From Synaphobranchus kaupii (taxonomy: Eukaryota > Chordata > Actinopteri > Anguilliformes > Synaphobranchidae): a stretch of DNA of 64,000 nucleotides. Shown here one piece after another: positions 34,241-46,600 of this stretch. Location: assembly GCA_029718625.1 (NCBI GenBank), contig CM056376.1:29949883-30013882 (forward strand), given 5' to 3'. A model generated the notes under the pieces. It saw only the letters and a list, made by a program, of their open reading frames with translations, made no database searches and was not told the origin of the DNA. Within the stretch, counting starts at the first letter, position 1. Each line of letters opens with the position of its first letter. The translations under genes were made by a program, and so were the position numbers.

Positions 34241-34672
34241 GCGAGTCTGCTGTTACTTTTCCCTTTGGTTTGAGTAGTGAGGTAAACTTATTTTCTTTTC
34301 GGTATTCCTTTTATGTTCACTGGCTTCACAAATGTTGGTTAAAGGTGTTCAAGAAAAAAAAAAAAAATGTTCATAAGTTGTTTCAAATCTTTATTTATTT
34401 ATTTTTTTACTATTGTTCCAATACACCAGAGCAAGCCAACCAAAGCTTAGTACTGTTGGGTTGTGTCTGCAGATGGTATATATTTGAGAATCTAAGCTAC
34501 CAAATAAATAATATAGATAATAATAGTATTCTTTAAGTTTTTGTTTTATTTGGCCGACAAAAGCAATGGGGCAAAGGCATGCACTGTGCTGTATTTACCA
34601 CCAGATATTAGGCAGCAATCCAGAAGGGAGACATGACTCAAATTTCACAATTGCGTGGACTTTAACACTGCA

Positions 34673-34688
34673 GCAGCGCCCTCTAGTA
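34673..34688 (-). promoter_or_regulatory. CTCF-like motif between ALDH2 and MAPKAPK5
   Basis: The - strand reads TACTAGAGGGCGCTGC, close to the CTCF core (CCASYAGRKGGCRS). Its place between two genes fits an insulator; binding is inferred. Confidence 0.4.
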
Positions 34689-34764
34689 AAACTAGATTAC
34701 ATTGCGAAAAGATGGCATTGTATTTAGTTTAGTACTGCTATATTATCACAATTCAATGATAATT

Positions 34765-34975
34765 CACAATAATAATAATAACTTTATTTATATAGCGCTT
34801 TTCAGAACAAGTTGCTCAAAGCGCTTTCCAAAACAATAAAAACAGGATAAAATACACAAAGTAACACGTAACTTTAGACCAGCAGAACATAGATAAAATC
34901 AAAACAATAATAAAATCTATAAAATACACAGTAAGATAAGACCAGTCAGAAAATAAAAACAATTTAACAAAAGGC
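34765..34975. repeat. Retroelement tail
   Basis: ACTTTATTTATATAGCGCTT followed by CAAAGCGCTTT and A-rich sequence is typical of a reversed 3' end of a fish LINE or SINE. A similar short piece is at 54805-54830. Confidence 0.5.
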
Positions 34976-36990
34976 TAATCTAAAATAATGTGTTATCCAC
35001 AAGCCTTATCCTACATTTTATATGATACATGCATGTTGTAAATACAACACATGCATTGTAGATAAAGTCAGTTGTTTATGGTCAGTGGCAACCACGTAAA
35101 ATGTGTTATAATCAATCCTGGTCTTTAAGATTGCTAGAGGGTACGTTGTGATCAATCTGGGGTTTAAATCTAAGGCCATGTAAAAAAGTTGTTGATCGTC
35201 CTTTTTTCTTTTTCTTTTTTTTTAAGTCGTAGGGAGGGCGTTTTTTTTTTAAAGCACCAGGTACAGCGGACCGTAGAGAGAAATAAAGAGGACAGAATAT
35301 ATAGAACATTGCGTCTCTCGACCAAATTGCTTCTGTTTAATTGTAGCCTGTCAACATCAGTTTTGCTCATATTGATTGTAATGGTTCATGTATTTTTGGT
35401 CAATAAATGTTCCTTGATTGATTGTATGTTATTGGTTTTATGCTTGTACTACACCATAGACCAGATATGGCTACAAAACCTTTTTTACAACAATAGAATA
35501 CTGTATAGACCAAAGTTCAAGCAATCATAAAACATTTAATAGCCTATAGGTCAATATAATTATAAGCATGCCCTGTCATGGATAGGCTTTGTTTTGAAAT
35601 TAATGCTGCACATGCGCTCTAACAATTTTGCGTGGTGGTCGATAGAGGGCTAGGCCTAGTTGATCGGATAGGATCTCCTAGTGCGGTGTGAGTACGATTT
35701 TCTATCCAAATGGCTTAGAAATAGGATTTCCCCGTGTTTTCTGCAACTTCTGGCCATCGTCACGAAAAAAATAATAATAATTTTTACATGGCCTAATTCG
35801 CAGATATAAATGAGCATTTCCTGGGTACTAGGTCACCCATAAATATACATTAATAGTAACTTACTTCCGAGTTATTGAGAAAAGACGACCCTTGAAGGAA
35901 GAACTGAGCAACGACGTGTTTATTTAATCGGACAGAATGCCAAGTCTCACCCCGCTATTCTGGGAAGTGTCACGTACACGAGAAGGGGACAGATGCGGTT
36001 CACTAACTTGCCAGTAGACGGGGCTGTGCAGCAAGATGCAAAAGTAAACAAAGGACACCCATCGAGGAGATAAAAAACAAAGTTATACTTCATATTATGA
36101 TGGAATATATATGGATATGAGTCTATTAGCCTATATATTAACTGAAACTAATTTACTGCCCGTATTGTTACTGTGTGCGCCATAGGGGTGATTCGAATAA
36201 ATTATATTATCTCCAACATGCAGAAGACGAGAAAGGAATATATTCAGCAACGGCACAGATTTAGCGGTACTCGGTGTTTAAAAAAACCCCAGCGTTATGG
36301 AACCACTGTATAATAAACTCAGATTAAATTACTAACGGTAGTATTAGCTGGCTAACGAACGTTAATAGTAGCCGCTGACGTTTACACTATCAGGTTGCTG
36401 TCACCAGTAGTGGTTCCGATACATTTAAACAATATCGATGTTAATGAAAAGCGAAAACAATACTTTTTAAGGTTAGCCAAGTTAATTGCACTACATATTC
36501 AAGTATTGATCCACCTTTATTGAACTTAATCAATGTATGATACTTTCGATAATGTAACAATGACCTCATCATACCTCTCGTATCGAAGAGGACCCTGTTT
36601 GCATTTCTAGTAAGCCCCCAAAAACGTAGGTGTCTAATCTTTGCCTGAAAGAATAAAACAAGAGGGGGAGGGAATAACTTCAAAAAGAGACATACATCAA
36701 CAATAATCAGATATGATTGTCAATGAACAAATAATGTATATGATTATATTATGTAACTATTTTCTATAACATTAACACAAATTAAATGAAACCATCAGGG
36801 ATTATGAAGGACAGCACACTGAGCATAGTCTCTCCGGTGAATTTTTTATTTTTTTTTCCTTTGGCAAGAAATCAGCGGAACACCGAGGTGGCGACTGGAC
36901 TCACAAAAGTCGGTCTTCGGACAGTTTTCCCCTTCGGCCTCGGAGCTGTGTGTCCGTGCCTTAAGCAGTGTATCATCTGTTAGTTTCGCC
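34976..36990. other. Intergenic DNA, no gene seen
   Basis: AT-rich up to about 36800; no exon-like frame or named repeat recognised. Confidence 0.5.
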
Positions 36991-36999
36991 CTTTTATTT

Positions 37000-37631
37000 T
37001 ACGGCCAGGCGAAGACAAAGGGGTTCGTGGAATTTAACTTACGGCGACCTGGCTGGCTGATGGCTGGCTAGCCGTGTTCGCTAATCCCACCGATATCTTT
37101 TCTGGGCGCTCTCTCTTCTGACTGTTGTTTGGGAGTTTTTCCTCCTGGTTTCTGCTTCGTCTTACGACACCTTATCAAAGACCGCCGGTGCGTTTCCAAC
37201 CATTTCACCATCTGGAACATACGAGTACTGCTAGCTAGCAAGCTTACCTTAGAATCCCTCCGCACCCACCCCCACAGTTGTGATCTCATATACCGGTGTC
37301 CGTCTCTCCGGCCGTCAGACATCCCGCTCTGGGCCCCGGTCGCTCTCCATGGTCGTTACGGCAGAGCCGAGGCGAGTGGTAGGACCTCCATTTCGTGGTG
37401 CGCGGAGAGGTCCAGGGGATCGCTCTGACCGAAACACACGAGTAGACCGACTAGGCTACAGGTAATTTGGTGAAGGACTGTAATCAGTCATGGGACTGGC
37501 ATGTCACCTTTAGTCACGGGTGCAGTATTAACGATAGAGCGATCCGTAGAGAGCAGCGTGCCTCCCCTCGCGTTTCAAATCGGAGAAGAAGTGCAAGGAG
37601 CCGGCGGGACGAAGTTACACTCTGTAGCACC
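37000..37631 (+). promoter_or_regulatory. MAPKAPK5 CpG-rich promoter and 5' UTR
   Basis: CpG frequency rises sharply here relative to the surrounding AT-rich DNA, ending in the leader just before the MAPKAPK5 ATG. No TATA box seen. An upstream ATG at 37349 opens a 38-codon frame (MVVTAEPRRVVGPPFRG start) that ends at TAA within ACAG/GTAATT, so it could be an upstream frame or an alternative first exon with a donor at 37463. Confidence 0.6.
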
Positions 37632-37667
37632 ATGTCGGAGGACAACAATGTGGACAAGTTCATTAAG
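37632..37667 (+). CDS. mapkapk5: MAPKAPK5 exon 1 (residues 1-12)
   Basis: [12 protein letters not shown], compared with MSEESDMDKAIK in human; donor AAG/GTAAGG, phase 0. The ATG context CACCATGT is close to Kozak. Confidence 0.92.
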
Positions 37668-40600
37668 GTAAGGATGTGACAGAATGACGCTTCCAGGTCC
37701 ACGCTGCCCACAGCCGATAGCGCAACGCTTACATTGAGCTCAGCAGCACGGTTTTCGGTTATTTTACTGTAACCCAGCGTTTTTCTAAATATACAAAGCG
37801 AGTGTCTGTAATAATGTCCTCTCTAACGTAACTGAAATATTTAGCAGTGCTTATGTGCTGAACTTATCTTAGCAGTTTCTTTTGTTTTATTCACTTGGAA
37901 GTGAAAAGACTTTGCTATTTTTAAATGTTGTTATTTTCTTAAGACTTTGGTAATTTCCATAAGTCTACGGGCACAATGCACAGTGAAACCTAGCGAAACT
38001 CCACGTGTAGCCTACACTTACACCCTACCGTGCTGGTGTGGTAACTGTGCGTCACCGCTGCACGCTTAAAACCAGGTCATGATCCAGCAGTTACTCATAA
38101 CTAACTTTTCACACCCCCAATCCGTGTTATTTATCTGGGGCTTTTTGTGTACTTACGGTTGAGCCGCATCTAGTTGAAATTCCACCATGGCTAAAGTGGT
38201 TGGTGAGTCTTCTCATATTTGTACGGCATTTTAAGGTTTGTCATTTTAATATTTTATATTATAGTGCATTGGTGATGCACTATAATATGTATTGCGCATC
38301 ACGGAAAGTTGTCAAGGGTGTTAACATATTTATGTCAGACTACAACAGGGTGCCGAATTAACACCAGCCACCAGACAAATGCTGGTGGAATTTTACTACA
38401 GTAACCAACCAGGTTGTGTTATATTGTAAAAGGTTGTGGCTGGTAAAATGTTGAAATGCCTGGTGATATTTAGAATCCACAAGCCACGCTGGCCAGTGGG
38501 TGAAAAAGTAAATTTCATAGCCTGCTACAGGAGTCCCTCCCCCTTATACTCCACTGTAATGTTGCACCTGCGCTCCTGTTGTCTTTGCAGATTGAGGTCT
38601 TGTTCCAAAATAAGTGGCACTTATATGATGACATCAATTATGGCCAATTATGGATCAATCCCACCCACGCACCGTAGGGGAGAAATCGGCAACACCGAGC
38701 AGTGCAGTTAAATACTACTGCCTTAAGGGTTCCGGTGACGCTCTCTGTCGAGCGGTCCGAGTCAAACGCAGGAGAGGCCTGCCTCCCCACTGTCAATCAC
38801 TGGACGCCCGGCGTCAGTGTCCCGACTGCTACACTGGCAGCCCTTAGCAGTAAAACATGATTCAAATTTCCCCATAACTAAGACACATATTTGGGAACAG
38901 GTCGGTGGGGAAAGCACACAGAACGTGCAGCACTGCGTGGTTTTAGCGCACTGACATTACCGAGCGAACGGGGCACGCAGAGGTGCGTGTTACTGGGTGT
39001 AATGGTGTGGTCAGGTCATCATCAGTTCTATTTAAATCTGCTGTCCTGCCTGTCTCCAATGGGAGATATAAATAGAACGTACTCTCATGCCAGTTTGGCT
39101 GCCAGTTTTGAGATCCTTGTCATTGTGATTTAGCGAGAAGCTACAAAGCATCCAGCTCACTATCTCATTCGCTACAAGGATGATTCCAGTTAGGGTGATT
39201 CCAAGGGCCCTGACTGACAGGGGCCCTCACAAGAATAGTGCAGGGATCTGGTGGCCTGGCTGTTGGGCCCATGTGAGATCTTTTCATGGGGCCCCAAAAT
39301 TGATTACAAATTTCTGCAGACTGCAAAAAGCATTTTCAGGTAGTTGCATAATAAATACTAAAAAAATGTAATACAAAACTTATAAACCTATAAACTTTGA
39401 ATGTATAATAATCTTATTTTAAGATTCATGATTAGGTCTTTGTTGTGGTCCGACTGATCAGATTAGCCACACTGTTTGGTTAAACCTGCAGGAAGAACGG
39501 TGATAACTTCCACAGCACCCGTGCAGTGCTAAAATGGGCTTTTGGCTCAGAAAGCCTTCCATAGCCCTAATGCAGTAAGCAGAGGTCTGCTCCTGAGAAG
39601 AGCAGGGACAGAGGTGTGTGAAAGTGGTGATGCACTAATGCAGCGCTAACAGGATGCGTTAGCCGTTAGCGTGCTGTACTGCGGGTTTCATTGGTGATGC
39701 ACTAATGCGGAGCTAACAGGCTGAGTACTGAGTACCGTACTGGTTCTGACTGGCTCTTTACTGAGTACTGTACTGGTTCTGACTCGCTCTTTACTGAGTC
39801 CTGTACTGGTTCTGACTGCCTCGTTACTGAGTACTGTACTGGCTCTTTACTGAGTACCGTACTGGTTCTGACTGGTTCTCACATAAAGTGCAAACACTGC
39901 GACATAAAATATGTAGGAGAGACAGGAAATACAATCAAGACCAGATTGGCACAACACATATATGACATAAGAAATCATAGGAAAACAGACACACACATAG
40001 TGGCTCATTTCCTACACCATGGACTTGAAGCAGTAGAAATATCGGGCCTCCATTCAAACATTAACTGGACACAGGAGGACAAACGTAGGACCGAAAGACA
40101 TTGGATTAGAAAACTCAACACCATATTCCCAGGAGGATTAAACAAACGCTGGTAAAACAAGAGGGACCAAATTCTTCCTACTTAAAGGCTGCAGTACACT
40201 GAATGGCCAGTGCAAACTTTTCCTTCCCAAGGGGACCTCGTAACTTGGGAAATAAAGATTTTTTTTTCCCTAAAACTGTACTGGTTCTGACTGGCTCTTT
40301 ACTGAGTCCCGTACTGGTTCTGACTGGCTCTTTACTGAGTACTGTACTGGTTCTGACTGGCTCTTTACTGAGTACTGTACTGGTTCTGACTGGCTCTTTG
40401 CTGAGTCCCATACTGGTTCTGACTGGCTCTTTACTGAGTACTGTACTGGCTCTGACTGGCTCTTTACTGAGTACCTTTTACTGGTTCTGACTGGCTCTTT
40501 ACTGAGTACCGTTTACTGGTTCTGACTGGCTCTTTAGTGAGTACTGTACTGGTCCTGACTGGCTCTTTAGTGAGTACTGTACTGGTCCTGACTGGCTCTT

Positions 40601-43600
40601 TACTGAGTACTGTGCTGGTTCTGACTGGCTCTTTACTGAGTACTGTACTGGCTCTGACTGGCTCTTTACTGAGTACCGTTTACTGGTTCTGACTGACTCT
40701 TTACTGAGTACTGTACTGGTTCTGACTGGTTCTCACATAAAGTGCAAACACTGCGACATAAAATATGTAGGAGAGACAGGAAATACAATCAAGACCAGAT
40801 TGGCACAACACATATATAACATAAGGAATCATAGGAAAACAGACACGCACACAGTGGCTCATTTCCTACACCATGGACTTGAAGCAGTAAAAATATTGGG
40901 CCTCCATTCAAACATTAACTGGACACAGGAGGACAGACGTAGGACAGAAAGACATTGGATTAGAAAACTCAACACAATATTCCCAGGAGGATTAAACAAA
41001 CGCTGGTAAAACGTCAACACAAGAGGGACCAAATTCTTCCTACTTAAAGGCTGCAGTACACTGAATGGCCAGTGCAAACTTTTCTTTCCTTAGGGGCCCT
41101 CATAAGGGGTAACTTGGGAAATAAAGATTTTTTCCTAAAAGTGTACTGGTTCTGACTGGCTCTTTACTGAGTACCGTACTGGTTCTTACTGGCTCTTTGC
41201 TGAGTACCGTACTGGTTCTGACTGGCTCTTTACTGAGTACCGTACTGGTTCTTACTGGCTCTTTGCTGAGTACCGTACTGGTTCTGACTGGCTCTTTACT
41301 GAGTACCGTACTGGTTCTGACTGGCTCTTTACTGAGTACTGTACTGGTTCTCACTGGCTCTTTACTGAGTCCTGTACTGGTTCTGACTGGCTCTTTACTC
41401 CGGCCCAACGCATTACCCTTGGTTACGGGGTGCTTGGTTCACAGCGCACCACGTGGCGTCAGGGAGGGTTTAGGGGAGCCAAAAGACCACCTGTCCTGAC
41501 AACTCTTTCTGTCCCATAGAAACTTAACTCTTAAACTTAACTCTTGGTTTTATCCCCCCCTCACCATCTCTCTGTCTGTCTTTGCTAGGAGACGTCCATC
41601 CTGGAGGAGTACAACATCAACTGGACTCAGAAGTTGGGGGCGGGTATCAGCGGACCCGTAAGGTAGGCCTGGCGTCCCTGGCCCATACAGGGTGTCTTGC
41701 ACATGCTCAGAGCTGTCCGCGCAGCACAGAGCCGTGATGGACCTAACTGTACTGTGGAAATATGCGCCTGTTTCCCACCAAGCACACCTGTTTCCTACCA
41801 GCACACCTGCAGTTGTATATGTGCCTGACCTGTCTAATCTGAGCCAAAATGGCAGCTTGCTGTGGGGAATGTCTGTAGCGCTGAGCTCTTCTGACCTGCA
41901 GTCCCAGCTGCCTCTCTGCTCCCTGACCCAAGCTTCAGGAAGTAATCCTGACTTTCACGCTCATGGTTTTCTCGTTCCTGTTTTGGCGAGGTCCGAACCG
42001 CAGAATTGTGGCAAACGACATGGATTATACGGTGTAGAATCTAGCATACATAACAGAAGGTAAAATGTTCATTGTTAATGTGTATTTGTTCATTTGTTAA
42101 TTCATTCTTTGTGAATAAGCTATTGATGATGCGTGAACTTGACAGTGTGATCTAGCAGGAAGAGGGCAGCCCTCCTGCTGTGCTGTTTTATGCAGATTAA
42201 AACGCATTTATGTTCTCCTGTGATTCATGGACTTCATATAAACCGGCTCATCCGTGTATTGACCAGCACACTGTCTGTGCCTGCCGGTTTTTAGCGGAAA
42301 CCTCTCTGTCCTGTCCTAGGTATCACTGAGCTGTGTGTGGGGAAAACAGGTTTAAGCGGTTTACTAAACTCCGGATGAGTGTACGCGATGCCACGCGTCT
42401 GTATGTAACATGTACCCTCCTGCAGATTGTGCGATATGATTGGCTGTGAAGGTTCGCCTGAAGCCAGGAGCTGGGCTCACAGCCGGGGTTTGACGGGGCA
42501 GGGGTGTGGCTGGGGGCGGGGTTAGTGTGCGAGTGACACTTGTGAGAGTGTTCTCCCTCCGACATCATTCTGGTTCTTTTGGCGAACTTTGAGCAGGTCA
42601 GTGAGGCTTAGCCGGGCTGGCACCGACGGTCCAAACGAGCCGTGGATGGGTCAGGGGGTCTGGTCCAGAAAACAGTCCCCCCCCTCCCTCCCTCCCTCCC
42701 TCCCTCCCTCCCTCCCCGAGTGCCCTCCTGGGTGCTGATCGAGCATCAGGCATAAAGTGAGAAGAGAACCTGCCTCCAGTTAATGATTTTCTGTCTAATC
42801 TCCCGCAGCCCCAGACAGCCCTGAGAGCAGGACCTGGGGGGCAGAGGGTAGAATGTTCCGGACTACACCTGCTTGAGTCGGGTCTGGGCTTCTGTCCGAC
42901 ACGTCCGTGCGTCTGCTGCCCCAGGATTGAGTTTTCCCCTCTGTTACGTGTGTCTGTCTCTCCCCTGCTGTGCTGTTGGTCTGTCTTGTTTCCCCATCCA
43001 GAGTTCATTGAATGATTGGCCTGATTGTTTGATTGAAGTCACCTGGGCCAATGCCTTTAAAAGACTGGCTTGTCCAGTTTTCTAGAGTTGCTGTTTTTTC
43101 TCTCTTCTCTCCTCTCTGTCTTTCACTTCTCTCTTCATTTCCTTTCTTTATTTTTTCTCTCTCTGTATACACCCCGTTTGTGTCTGTCCTTGCCTTGCTT
43201 TGTGGCTTGGTCAGTGTTCCCTGTGCAAGTATTTGTACACTTCTGTACAGAAATAATAGGCCTGTGTCAGGCCTGCGCTGCTTCGCTGGGGATTAAACCG
43301 GGCCCCCAAAGTTTAATCTGCACCCCACATCACCCTCTCACCATCTATCACACGCCCCTAATCACCCTCTCACCATCTATCACACGCCCCTAATCACCCT
43401 CTCACCATCTATCACACGCCCCTAATCACCCTCTCACCATTTATCACACGCCCCTAATCACCCTCTCACCGTCTATCACACGCACCTAATCACCCTCTCA
43501 CCATCTATCACACGCCCCTAATCACCCTCTCACCATCTATCACACGCCCCTAATCACCCTCTCACCATCTATCACACGCCCCTAATCACCCTCTCACCGT

Positions 43601-46600
43601 CTATCACACGCACCTAATCACCCACTCACCATCTATCACACGCCCCTAATCACCCTCTCACCATCTATCACACGCCCCTAATCACCCTCTCACCATCTAT
43701 CACACGCCCCTAATCACCCTCTCACCGTCTATCACACGCCCCTAATCACCCTCTCACCGTCTATCACACGCACCTAATCACCCTCTCACCGTCTATCACA
43801 CGCTCCTAATCACCCTCTCACCGTCTATCACACGCCCCTAATCACCCTCTCACCATCTATCACACGCCCCTAATCACCCTGTCACCATCTATCACACGCC
43901 CCTAATCACCCTCTCACCTTCTATCACACGCCCCTAATCACCCTCTCACCATCTATCACACGCACCTAATCACCCTCTCACCGTCTATCACACGCCCCTA
44001 ATCACCCTCTCACCATCTATCACACGCACCTAATCACCCTCTCACCGTCTATCACACGCCCCTAATCACCCTCTCACCTTCTATCACACGCCCCTAATCA
44101 CCCTCTCACCATCTATCACACGCACCTAATCACCCTCTCACCGTCTATCACACGCCCCTAATCACCCTCTCACCATCTATCACACGCCCCTAATCACCCT
44201 CTCACCTTCTATCACACGCCCCTAATCACCCTCTCACCGTCTATCACACGCACCTAATCACCCTCTCACCATCTATCACACGCCCCTAATCACCCTCTCA
44301 CCATCTATCACACGCCCCTAATCACCCTCTCACCGTCTATCACACGCCCCTAATCACCCTCTCACCGTCTATCACACGCCCCTAATCACCCTCTCACCGT
44401 CTATCACACGCCCCTAATCACCCTCTCACCATCTATCACACACCCCTAATCACCCTCTCACCGTCAATCACACACCCCTAATCACCCTCTCACCGTCTAT
44501 CACACGCCCCTAATCACCCTCTCACCGTCTATCACACGCCCCTAATCACCCTCTCACCGTCTATCACACACCCCTAATCACCCTCTCACCGTCTATCACA
44601 CGCCCCTAATCACTCTCTCACCGTCTATCACACGCCCCTAATCACCCTCTCACCATCTATCACACGCCCCTAATCACCCTCTCACCGTCTATCACACGCA
44701 CCTAATCACCCTCTCACCATCTATCACACGCCCCTAATCACCCTCTCACCGTCTATCACATGCCCCTAATCACTCTCTCACCGTCTATCACACGCCCCTA
44801 ATCACCCTCTCACCGTCTATCACACACCCCTAATCACCCTCTCACCATCTATAGGGACCTCACATGTCTAAGTGTAGGTTTTCATATTTTTCTGTTATTG
44901 TAGTAGTACTAACGTATATTTTAAATGTGCGTAGGTACAGTCAAGCCGGAAGGTCTGCACACCCCTTTCACCTTCTCCACGTTTTATTACATTACAGACT
45001 TATACTACAATAGATTGAGTTCATTTTTTGCCTCAAACATCTACACACAATAGCCAATAATGACGAAGTGAAAACAGGTTTTTAGAAAATATGCAATTTT
45101 ATTTTACTGACAAAAATAGGTTATTTAGGGGTTACATATCTGTACACACCCTTAGCCTAATACTTGGTTGCTGCACCTCGGCAGCGATTACAGCTTCAAG
45201 GCGTCTTGGGAAAGAAGCTATGAGCTTGGCACACTTGTTTCTGGATATTTTTGCCCATTCCTCTTGGCATATCCTTGCAAGCTCCGTCAGGTTGGATGGG
45301 GAGCGTCGGTACACAGCCATGTTCAGCTCTTTCCACAGATGTTCAATTGGATTCAGGTCTGGGCTCTGGCTGGGCCACTCAAGGACGTGCACAGACTTTC
45401 TCCGAAGCCACTCCTTTGTTCTCTTGGCTGTGTGCTTCGGGTCGTTGTCATGTTGGAAGGTAAACCTTCGCCCCAGTCTGAGGTCCAGAGCACTCTGGAG
45501 CAGGTTTTCTTCAAGGATCTCGGTGTACTTAGCTGCATTCATCTTTCCCTCTATCACAGGGGTGTCCAATCTTACCCGAAAAGGGCCGGTGTGGGTGCAG
45601 GCTTTTGTTCTAGCCCAGCACTATGACACCTCATTCTACTTATCAAGGTCTTGATTGAAGAGCACGATTAGTTAATTAGTTGAATCAGGTGTTGTAGTGC
45701 TGGGCTAAAACAAAAACCTGCACCCACACCGGCCCTTTCCGGATAAGATTGGACACCCCTGCTCTATCAGGACTAGTCACCCCGTTCCCGCTGCTGAAAA
45801 ACGTCCCCACGTCATGATGCTGTCACCGCCATGCTTCACTGTAGGGATGGTATTAGCCAGGTGATGAGCGGTGCCTGGTTTCCTCCAGACGTGACGCTTG
45901 GTATTCAGGCCAAAAAGTTCAATTTTGGTTTCATCAGACCAGAAAATCTTGATTCTCATGGTTTGAGAGTCCTCTAGGTGCCTTTTGGCAAACTCCAAGC
46001 GGGCTGTGATGTTCCTTTTACTAAGGAGGGGCTTCCGTCTGGCCACTCTACCATAAAGGCCTGATTGGTGGAGTGCTGCCTGGATGGTTGATCTTCTGAA
46101 AGGTTCTCCCATCTCCACAAGGATACGCTGGAGCTCTGTCAGAGTGACCCTCGGGTTCCTGCTCACCTCCCTGGCCAAGGCCCGTCTTCCCAGATTGCTC
46201 AGTTTGGCCGGGCGGCCAGGTCTAGGAAGAGTCTTGGTGGTTCCAAACTTCTTCCATTTACGAATGATGGTGGCCACTGTGCTCTTTGGGACCTGTAAAG
46301 CTGCAGAGATTTTTCCGTACCCTTCTCCAGATCTATGCCTTGACACAATCCTGTTTCTGAGGTCTGCAGATAATTCCTTTGACCCCATGGCTTGGAGTTT
46401 GCTCTGACATGCACTGTCAACTGTGGGACCTTATATAGGCAGGTGTTGGCAATCCCCAATCATGTCCAATCAATTGAATTTATCACAGGTGGACTCCAAT
46501 TAAGTTGTAGAAACATCTCAAGCAGTATCAGTGGAAACAAAATGCACCTCAGCTCACTTTTGGGTGTCATATCAAAGGGTGTGCACACTTGTGTACATAT

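Larger units (their letters stand above)
39726..41398. repeat. 33-bp minisatellite, MAPKAPK5 intron 1
   Basis: Monomer about TACTGGTTCTGACTGGCTCT plus TTACTGAGTACTG, in three blocks separated by two Penelope-like modules. The unit length is a multiple of 3, giving spurious frames with an 11-residue period ([11 protein letters not shown]). Confidence 0.92.

Noticed and set aside
38650..38847. Cys/Arg-containing frame in MAPKAPK5 intron 1
   Set aside because: Short, unsupported by splice sites or a recognisable domain.
39880..41009. GIY-YIG frames as a host endonuclease gene
   Set aside because: Truncated at a minisatellite junction, present twice, and most like the C-terminus of Penelope-like elements.
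42598..43008. 136-codon - strand frame with Gly/Arg-rich stretch
   Set aside because: Gly-rich part is the (CTCC)n microsatellite; no homology or exon borders recognised.
43316..44852. Regular 32-bp repeats resembling a CRISPR array
   Set aside because: Units abut directly without unique spacers, and the context is a vertebrate intron; it is a minisatellite. The same holds for 48584-50302.
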